Source: Clostridia bacterium (GTDB taxonomy: Bacteria > Bacillota > Clostridia > Christensenellales > Borkfalkiaceae). Taken from it: 15,838 nucleotides of DNA. The notes under the pieces are model-generated. The model was given only the letters and a program-made list of their open reading frames with translations, did no database searches and had not been told where the DNA came from. The stretch lies in contig JAFTMQ010000163.1 of the NCBI GenBank assembly GCA_017452305.1, positions 1 to 15,838 on the forward strand, given 5' to 3'. The stretch's first letter is position 1. Each line of letters begins with the position of its first letter. Both the position numbers and the translations under genes were made by a program. Of the stretch, positions 1 through 4,760 are shown piece after piece.

Positions 1-65
1 GAAGAAAAAAAATAAGTAGCTGGCAAAAACCAACTGCTTATTTTTGGAGCTACTGGCCGGACTTG
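1..65 (-). repeat. Left copy of 65-bp direct repeat: degraded terminator plus tRNA-Thr 3' fragment
   Basis: This stretch matches 202-266 at a constant offset of 201 bp with only two differences (positions 17 and 20). On the minus strand it holds, in order, the last 21 bases of the tRNA-Thr (45-65, from within the T loop through CCA) and the tRNA's terminator hairpin (about 5-44). Both differences fall in the hairpin stem and give one mismatch and one wobble on the minus strand, so this copy looks like the decaying one. Identity stops at base 66, inside the T loop. The repeat may continue left of the window. Confidence 0.85.
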
Positions 66-201
66 CGCCTTTGGCGGCGCGCCCCGCTCGGCAATTTTCA
101 ATTGCCGACTTTGCATAGAAGCATATCGTAATCCAACTCTTGTACAGCAAAGCGTTTTGCTCCCGCAAAACGGCTCCACCCTCAAGTCCGTCCATAAAAC
201 G
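66..201. other. Hairpin-rich spacer between the two repeat copies
   Basis: No convincing gene is seen here. Three hairpins are visible: a 4-bp stem at 66-76 (CGCC/GGCG), a 9-bp perfect stem at 88-108 with a 3-base loop, and an 8-bp perfect stem at 153-172 with a 4-base loop. The segment is bordered by inverted 8-mers, CGGACTTG at 58-65 and CAAGTCCG at 183-190, which equal the T-loop and T-stem part of the neighbouring tRNA. This density of structure suggests a small repeat or non-autonomous element, but I see no transposase and cannot show other copies from this window. Confidence 0.45.
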
Positions 202-266
202 GAAGAAAAAAAATAAGCAGTTGGCAAAAACCAACTGCTTATTTTTGGAGCTACTGGCCGGACTTG
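202..266 (-). repeat. Right copy of 65-bp direct repeat
   Basis: This copy contains the intact tRNA-Thr terminator and runs into the 3' end of the complete tRNA gene (246-321). Beyond 266 it continues as the normal T loop, whereas the left copy diverges. It is therefore the likely parent of the left copy. Confidence 0.85.
206..245 (-). terminator. Intrinsic terminator of tRNA-Thr
   Basis: On the minus strand a perfect stem of at least 14 bp (231-244 pairing with 211-224) has a 6-base loop at 225-230. It is followed by a run of eight U (206-213). It begins directly at the CCA end of the tRNA, so the transcript ends with almost no trailer. Confidence 0.88.
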
Positions 267-321
267 AACCGGCGACCTGCTGATTACGAATCAGCTGCTC
301 TACCGACTGAGCCACAGTAGC
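246..321 (-). tRNA. tRNA-Thr (anticodon CGU)
   Basis: The 76-base minus-strand sequence folds as a full cloverleaf. The acceptor arm is GCTACTG paired with CAGTAGC (315-321 and 250-256). The D arm carries GGCTCAGTCGGTAGAGC. The anticodon stem is CTGAT/ATCAG with loop TTCGTAA, giving anticodon CGT. The T arm is GCCGG, TTCAAGT, CCGGC. CCA is encoded at 246-248. It reads ACG, a threonine codon that is prominent in the genes of this window. Confidence 0.96.
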
Positions 322-349
322 AAGTGCTCGTTCATTGAACAGCTTAATC

Positions 350-378
350 ATTATACTTAATTAAAAAGAAAAAAGCAA
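350..378 (-). promoter_or_regulatory. Promoter of tRNA-Thr
   Basis: The minus strand reads TTGCTT (378-373), a 17-bp spacer, then a perfect TATAAT (355-350). The expected start lies near 343, about 22 bases before the tRNA. This makes the tRNA an independent unit and not just a tail of tmcAL. Confidence 0.75.
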
Positions 379-405
379 GCGTTTTAACGGCATTTTTTAA
401 AAAAT

Positions 406-1557
406 TTATACGTCATAGAATATATTTTTTTCTTTTTCGTGAAAATTATAGGCAATTGTATAAATCTTTTCCGCAAAATTGTCCTTTTCCAAACAGCTTT
501 TCGCGGTTTCCGTCAATGCGTTTTCGTCATTTGCACGCAAAAGAAGAGGGAGCTCCGCATTGGATAGTTCGCTCAAAACGTCCTTACGGTCTTTTCTAAC
601 CGCCAACACACGCAAATACAGCTTGGATCTCAAGCAAGTACGAATAAAATTTTCTTCAATCCTCAAAAGATTTTGCAATGCAATTCTGCGGATACGCGAC
701 GAGGTGTAGCGCGCGGAAGTAAGTTGTTCCGCCAACGTACCGTTTTGAATTGCCGCTTTTTTAAAGGCGTTTTCCAAGCCCTCGGTGCAATCGCAAACCT
801 TGGCGATTTGCTCGGCGGTATTTGCAATTAAGGCATATTTTTCCAAGCTTTCAAGCGTGTTATTATTTGCAGTAGTAAGGTCTTTTAATACGTATTCGGG
901 GATATAATTATCTACGCTAACATTCTCGCTAACCGCTTTGCGGATTGCTGATGCGGACGCATAATCTTCGTTTAACGTATCGGAATTATAGCCGTTCCCA
1001 AGTCGAGGAATAGGCAAAATGGAAATATTTGCATTCCATTTTAAAATGGCGCGCGTATATTCAATGCCCAAAATATTGTTGGGCGAATTTAACAAATTGC
1101 GAGGGAGTAGATTTTTCCAAGCTTCCGCACGCGCTTTTGCAAAGCTTAACCCCTCGTCCGTAAGCTTTTTAATTTGCAAAGAAACCTCTTTGGGTTCGTT
1201 GTTTAGTAAAGTTGCGGCGTGCAAAAAAGCGGCGCTGTCCGCATTTTCCGCTCCAAAGCAAAGGTAGTCAACCGACGGAATGGAGGAAAGCATTTGCACT
1301 GCGCCCGTTGCGAATATTTCCGCATTCGACGTGGCATAAACGGTGGGTAATTCGATGACGATATCTGCGCCTGCAAGTACGGCGTGTTTCGCGCGTGCAT
1401 ACTTGCCTAGAATAGCGCCTTCGCCACGTTGTACAAAATTTCCGCTCATTAAACACAAAACGCAATCCGCACCCGAAAGCCTTTTTGCTTCGCGGATGTG
1501 ATATAAATGCCCGTTATGGAAGGGGTTATATTCGCAAATAATTGCACAAATTTTCAT
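406..1557 (-). CDS. tmcAL: tRNA(Met) cytidine acetate ligase (TmcAL/YlbM family)
   Basis: The 383-residue protein belongs to the nucleotidyltransferase-like family formerly DUF795. Known members use acetate and ATP to acetylate C34 of elongator tRNA-Met, forming ac4C in the cytoplasm. Seen here: an N-terminal Rossmann start, EYNPFHNGH at about 9-17 with the HxGH nucleotide-binding signature at 14-17, SGNFVQRGE at about 38-46, and FGAEN near residue 100. The length is slightly below that of the Bacillus protein. The start is ATG at 1557 with a weak AGGA upstream. It runs leftward and diverges from pta. The use of acetate links it loosely to the acetate genes next door, though that functional tie is inference. 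In Bacillus, ylbM also lies close to the DUF177-rpmF pair. Confidence 0.93.
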   Translation of the reverse strand: MKICAIICEYNPFHNGHLYHIREAKRLSGADCVLCLMSGNFVQRGEGAILGKYARAKHAVLAGADIVIELPTVYATSNAEIFATGAVQMLSSIPSVDYLCFGAENADSAAFLHAATLLNNEPKEVSLQIKKLTDEGLSFAKARAEAWKNLLPRNLLNSPNNILGIEYTRAILKWNANISILPIPRLGNGYNSDTLNEDYASASAIRKAVSENVSVDNYIPEYVLKDLTTANNNTLESLEKYALIANTAEQIAKVCDCTEGLENAFKKAAIQNGTLAEQLTSARYTSSRIRRIALQNLLRIEENFIRTCLRSKLYLRVLAVRKDRKDVLSELSNAELPLLLRANDENALTETAKSCLEKDNFAEKIYTIAYNFHEKEKNIFYDV

Positions 1558-1575
1558 TTTTATTTTCCTATTCTC

Positions 1576-1604
1576 TTTACTTTGCAGAATTTGTGTGGTA
1601 TAAT
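1576..1604 (+). promoter_or_regulatory. Promoter of pta-ackA
   Basis: TTTACT (1576-1581), a 17-bp spacer and a perfect TATAAT (1599-1604). The predicted start is near 1611, giving a leader of about 75 bases. The -10 box overlaps the 20-bp palindrome at 1602-1621, so occupancy of that site would block this promoter. Confidence 0.7.
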
Positions 1605-1621
1605 TTACTTATAAGTAAATT
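1602..1621. promoter_or_regulatory. Perfect 20-bp palindrome, candidate operator
   Basis: The half-site AATTTACTTA is followed directly by its exact reverse complement. It overlaps the last three bases of the pta -10 box and covers the predicted pta start. It also lies just downstream of the predicted start of the divergent tmcAL transcript. A dimeric repressor here could silence both directions. No regulator can be assigned from the window; the spacer-less dyad is compatible with MarR- or HxlR-type proteins, which is inference. Confidence 0.55.
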
Positions 1622-1636
1622 TCTTTTACATGCACT

Positions 1637-1665
1637 ATTATACACGAAAAGAAAAAATAAATAAA
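1637..1665 (-). promoter_or_regulatory. Possible promoter of tmcAL
   Basis: The minus strand has a perfect TATAAT at 1642-1637. At 17-bp spacing the -35 is TTTATT (1665-1660), a poor match. The predicted start near 1630 would give a leader of about 70 bases that includes the palindrome. Confidence 0.42.
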
Positions 1666-1685
1666 GCGTTTCAAGGAGTAATATT

Positions 1686-2684
1686 ATGAGAAATATTCTT
1701 GATGAAATTAAACAGAAGGCAAAATCCCTTCAAAAAACCATCGTTCTTTGCGAAGGCGAGGATAAACGCGTTGTACAAGCTGCGGCTGACGCAACGAAAG
1801 AGGGGGTAGCAAAAATCGTTTTGCTCGGCGATGAAGCACAAATTAAGGCGGAAAATCCCAACGTAGATTTGACGGGCGTTACCATTGTCAATCCGCTCAC
1901 TTCCGACAAACTCGACGCATACAACGCAAAGCTTTGCGAACTCCGCGCGTCCAAGGGTATGACGCCCGACCAAGCGGCAAAATTGCTTGCGGACGGCACG
2001 TATTTCGGTGCGATGATGTTGCAAATGGGGGACGTTGACGGTTTGGTTTCCGGCGCGTGCCATTCCACGGCAAACACCCTTCGTCCCGGTCTTCAAATTA
2101 TTAAGACGGCAAAGGGCGTTTCGTCCGTTTCGAGCTTTAACTTGATGATTTGCCCGCCCCAAGGCAATCAATATTGCCCCGACGGGTTGGTAATTTTCGC
2201 GGACTGCGGTCTCAACCCCACTTATACGAGCGAAGGTTTGGCGGATTGTGCAATCGCAACGGCAAATTCCGCAAAAGCTATCGCGGGTATCGAGCCCAAA
2301 GTGGCAATGCTTTCCTTCTCGACGATGGGCAGCGCAAAGCACGACAACGTAACGATGGTTGCGGAAGCGGTAAAAATCGCAAAAGAAAAAGCGCCCGATT
2401 TAAAACTCGACGGCGAGCTTCAATTTGACGCGGCAATCGTGCCTTCCGTAGCGCAATTAAAAGCGCCTAATTCCGATGTTGCAGGTCACGCAAACGTATT
2501 TATATTCCCCGACTTGCAGGCAGGGAATATCGGCTATAAAATTGCAGAGCGTCTCGGTGGCTTTATGGCGGTAGGTCCGATCTGCCAAGGCTTTGCAAAG
2601 CCTATCAACGACCTTTCGAGAGGCTGCAAGGCGGAAGATATCGTGGCGGCAGTGGCAATTACGGCATTGCAAACGCAACTTTAA
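1686..2684 (+). CDS. pta: Phosphate acetyltransferase
   Basis: The 332-residue cytoplasmic enzyme converts acetyl-CoA and phosphate to acetyl phosphate and CoA, the first step of the Pta-AckA acetate pathway. Its length fits the short form made only of the PTA_PTB catalytic domain, without the N-terminal regulatory extension of E. coli Pta. Family landmarks seen: CEGEDKRV near residue 20, MMLQMGDVDGLVSGA near 110-125, SFSTMGSAKHDNV near 210-223, and GELQFDAAIVP near 245. AAGGAG at 1673-1678 lies 7 bases before the ATG, and the start agrees with the family N-terminus. The next gene, ackA, begins 12 bp after the stop, so the pair is almost certainly one transcript. The palindrome over the promoter suggests regulation. 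Confidence 0.96.
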   Translation: MRNILDEIKQKAKSLQKTIVLCEGEDKRVVQAAADATKEGVAKIVLLGDEAQIKAENPNVDLTGVTIVNPLTSDKLDAYNAKLCELRASKGMTPDQAAKLLADGTYFGAMMLQMGDVDGLVSGACHSTANTLRPGLQIIKTAKGVSSVSSFNLMICPPQGNQYCPDGLVIFADCGLNPTYTSEGLADCAIATANSAKAIAGIEPKVAMLSFSTMGSAKHDNVTMVAEAVKIAKEKAPDLKLDGELQFDAAIVPSVAQLKAPNSDVAGHANVFIFPDLQAGNIGYKIAERLGGFMAVGPICQGFAKPINDLSRGCKAEDIVAAVAITALQTQL

Positions 2685-2696
2685 GAGGGTGAAAGC

Positions 2697-3890
2697 ATGA
2701 AAGTTTTGGTTATCAATTCGGGTAGTTCGTCCTTGAAATATCAACTTATTGATATGGAAACGGAGGGCGTAATCGCAAAAGGCACGTGTGAGCGCATCGG
2801 TATTGAAGGCTCTAAACTTACGCATAAGGCAAAAGGGGTGGAAACGGTATTTACGCAACCCATGCCCGACCACACGGTTGCCGTTTCGCTCGTATTAAAT
2901 GCCTTGACGGATAAGGAAATCGGCGTTATTTCTTCCATGTCCGATATCGACGCGGTAGGACATCGTGCCGTTGCGTCGGGCGAGGTGTTTAAGCAACCCG
3001 TTCTCGTTAGCGAAGATAGCATTGCAAAATTCGAGGCGTTAAGCGACCTCGCGCCTTTACATAACCCCGCGGCACTCGTTGGCGTAAAGGCTTGCTTGGC
3101 GGCTATGCCCAACACGCCTATGGCGCTTGTTTTCGATACGAGTTTCCATTTCACGATGCCCGATTATGCGTATATGTACGCAATCGATTATGAAACGTAC
3201 GAAAAATATTCCGTTCGCCGTTACGGTTTCCACGGCACGAGCCATAAATTCGTTTCGCAAGAAGCGGCAAAATATATGGGCAAGGATATCAAGGATTTAA
3301 AAATCGTTACTTGCCACCTTGGCAACGGCTCGTCTATCACGGCTGTGAAGGGTGGAAAGAGTATCGACACGTCCATGGGCTTTACGCCGCTTGCAGGCGT
3401 ACCTATGGGTACGCGTAGCGGTGATATTGATCCCGCTGTCGTTGAATATATCGCAAAGAAAGAGAATTTGTCCGTTTCCGAGGCAATGACCTACCTCAAC
3501 AAGAAGTGCGGCGTAGCGGGTATTTCCGGCGTTTCTAGCGACTTCCGCGATCTTACTGCGGCGACGGACAAGGGGAATAAACGCGCAAAGCTCGCGCTTG
3601 ATATGTTCTCGTATGCATGCAAAAAATACGTTGGCGCGTATGCGGCGGCGATGAACGGCGTGGATTGCATCGTATTTACGGCGGGCGTAGGCGAAAATAC
3701 GCCTTGCGTGCGTGAAGCAATCTGTGAGGATATGCAGTACATCGGTTTGGAAATCGATAAGGAAAAGAACTTGGAAAAGAACAACGGCGCTATTCGTGAT
3801 ATCACGGGCAAGAATTCTAAGGTAAAGGTTCTTATCATTCCTACCAACGAAGAATTGGTAATTGCAAGAGAAACGGTAGAATTATTATAA
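2697..3890 (+). CDS. ackA: Acetate kinase
   Basis: The 397-residue enzyme transfers phosphate from acetyl phosphate to ADP, releasing acetate and making ATP. It completes the pathway begun by the adjacent Pta. ASKHA-fold landmarks are all visible: the N-terminal phosphate loop NSGSSSLKYQLI (about 7-18), RRYGFHGTSHKFV near 175-187, HLGNGSSITAV near 206-216, GVPMGTRSGDIDP near 235-247, and the late VFTAGVGENT near 325-334. The length is the normal size for the family. A purine-rich site (AGAGGGTG) lies just before the ATG. I find no clear terminator between the stop and the next promoter at 3920. Confidence 0.97.
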   Translation: MKVLVINSGSSSLKYQLIDMETEGVIAKGTCERIGIEGSKLTHKAKGVETVFTQPMPDHTVAVSLVLNALTDKEIGVISSMSDIDAVGHRAVASGEVFKQPVLVSEDSIAKFEALSDLAPLHNPAALVGVKACLAAMPNTPMALVFDTSFHFTMPDYAYMYAIDYETYEKYSVRRYGFHGTSHKFVSQEAAKYMGKDIKDLKIVTCHLGNGSSITAVKGGKSIDTSMGFTPLAGVPMGTRSGDIDPAVVEYIAKKENLSVSEAMTYLNKKCGVAGISGVSSDFRDLTAATDKGNKRAKLALDMFSYACKKYVGAYAAAMNGVDCIVFTAGVGENTPCVREAICEDMQYIGLEIDKEKNLEKNNGAIRDITGKNSKVKVLIIPTNEELVIARETVELL

Positions 3891-3919
3891 TTTTTTTGCA
3901 AAAACCCAATGAAAAAAAG

Positions 3920-3948
3920 TTGACAAACTCTTTTTAATATACTATACT
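3920..3948 (+). promoter_or_regulatory. Strong promoter of DUF177-rpmF
   Basis: A perfect TTGACA (3920-3925), a 17-bp spacer and TATACT (3943-3948). This is the best sigma-A-type match in the window. The predicted start near 3955 lies only about 10 bases before the first ATG. Confidence 0.82.
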
Positions 3949-3964
3949 TGTAAACGTCGGTTTT

Positions 3965-4384
3965 ATGATGCATATTGATATAAGAAAAATCAACGCACAA
4001 AAAAAGTACACGGGCAGTATGGAATTTGAATATTCCGCACCCGAAACTTTCATTCAAATCCCGTCGGTGAATTTTACCGGCCCCGTCAAAGTTTCCTTTG
4101 AGTACGAGCTTTTCGAGGATGATTCCATCGAAATACGCGGAACGGTAAGCTACGGATTGCAAGGACCTTGCTCTCGTTGCTTAAAGCCTGTTACGGCAAA
4201 CGTCGTAGGGGAGTTAGACGCGTACTTCGAGCCGAGAAAGGACTACGAAGACTACGGATACACAAACGGCACGGTAGATTTGAAGCAAGCCGTAGAGGAC
4301 GCGATTATGGCAAGTATGCCGTACGTCGTCTTATGCGAAGAGGAGTGCGAGGGCATATCTTATAACGGTGAAGCCGATTCCTAA
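3965..4384 (+). CDS. DUF177 (YceD/YlbN) family protein
   Basis: The 139-residue protein matches the YceD/YlbN family, which is nearly always encoded directly before rpmF. Proposed roles concern ribosome large-subunit or 23S rRNA processing; no reaction can be stated from the sequence. Seen: the family N-terminus MHIDIRKI, a CSRC metal-type pair near residue 69, and a later CEEEC near 122-126. Homologues usually continue with a further CPxCG segment, but this protein ends at GISYNGEADS without it. Two ATG codons stand in tandem (3965 and 3968) and either could start the protein. Neither has a Shine-Dalgarno, and the promoter leaves a leader of only about 10 bases. rpmF follows 31 bp after the stop. 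Confidence 0.85.
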   Translation: MMHIDIRKINAQKKYTGSMEFEYSAPETFIQIPSVNFTGPVKVSFEYELFEDDSIEIRGTVSYGLQGPCSRCLKPVTANVVGELDAYFEPRKDYEDYGYTNGTVDLKQAVEDAIMASMPYVVLCEEECEGISYNGEADS

Positions 4385-4415
4385 AATACGATAGAATAAA
4401 ATACGAGGTGTTAAA

Positions 4416-4607
4416 ATGGCAGTACCCAAGAATAAACAATCCAAGAGCAGAACGAATAAGAGATTCGCAAACTACAAGGCAACGGCAGCAACGCTTGTTG
4501 AATGCCCTCATTGCCACGAATATGCAGAAGCACACAGAGTTTGCAAGAACTGCGGCTACTACAACGGCGTAGAAGTTGTTGCTCCCAAAGCAGAAAAGAA
4601 CGACTAA
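4416..4607 (+). CDS. rpmF: 50S ribosomal protein L32
   Basis: The 63-residue protein begins with the diagnostic MAVPKNKQSKSRT and carries two zinc-binding pairs, CPHC at about 30-33 and CKNC at about 43-46, in the zinc-ribbon form of L32. It is a structural protein of the large ribosomal subunit. GAGGTG lies 6 bases before the ATG. It shares the strong promoter at 3920 with the DUF177 gene and is closed by the terminator at 4632-4661. In many Firmicutes fapR and/or plsX follow; here the next gene is copA. Confidence 0.97.
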   Translation: MAVPKNKQSKSRTNKRFANYKATAATLVECPHCHEYAEAHRVCKNCGYYNGVEVVAPKAEKND

Positions 4608-4631
4608 TCAATTTCGTCTATGAATCTCATC

Positions 4632-4661
4632 AGACGGGTGGCTTTTAGCGCCCGTCTTTTT
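4632..4661 (+). terminator. Intrinsic terminator after rpmF
   Basis: A 9-bp stem (4632-4640 with 4649-4657, one G-U pair), an 8-base loop and a run of five T (4657-4661). It separates the rpmF unit from copA. Confidence 0.88.
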
Positions 4662-4684
4662 GCGTTACAATGAAACATATAAAA

Positions 4685-4742
4685 ATTAACTACGGTTAAT
4701 ATTGTAATTTGCTTGACTTTTTCAGCGGGTTTATGGTACTCT
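4685..4742 (+). promoter_or_regulatory. Possible promoter and operator of copA
   Basis: TTGACT (4713-4718), an 18-bp spacer and TACTCT (4737-4742) form a plausible but imperfect promoter whose start would lie near 4749. Upstream is an inverted repeat with 6-bp arms, ATTAAC/GTTAAT, at 4685-4690 and 4695-4700. Its position just before the -35 could suit a regulator of copA. I do not see the same repeat before the ArsR gene. Confidence 0.38.
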
Positions 4743-4760
4743 ATATGTAGGAGTTCATGT

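Noticed and set aside
1..195. Minus-strand open frame of 65 codons from ATG 195 running off the window edge
   Set aside because: It reads through the hairpins, the tRNA fragment and the terminator, ends in a Phe run from the U tract, and has no ribosome-binding site. It is most likely a chance frame in the repeat.
45..266. attL/attR pair of an element integrated in the tRNA-Thr 3' end
   Set aside because: Only 201 bp separate the copies, no integrase is present, and the match covers the whole terminator beyond the tRNA. A duplication or repeat unit explains it better.
1671..2342. 223-codon open frame on the minus strand
   Set aside because: It lies opposite pta, which has a clear family match; the antisense product resembles nothing and has no start signals.
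3891..3919. Terminator after ackA
   Set aside because: A T run and an A-rich stretch are present, but no stem of useful length is formed.
3491..4162. 223-codon open frame on the minus strand across ackA, the promoter and DUF177
   Set aside because: It runs through the strong plus-strand promoter and two recognised genes; it is an antisense shadow.
4713..4760. Upstream in-frame ATG for copA
   Set aside because: It overlaps the predicted -35 box, lacks a Shine-Dalgarno, and adds 16 residues not expected before the metal-binding domain.
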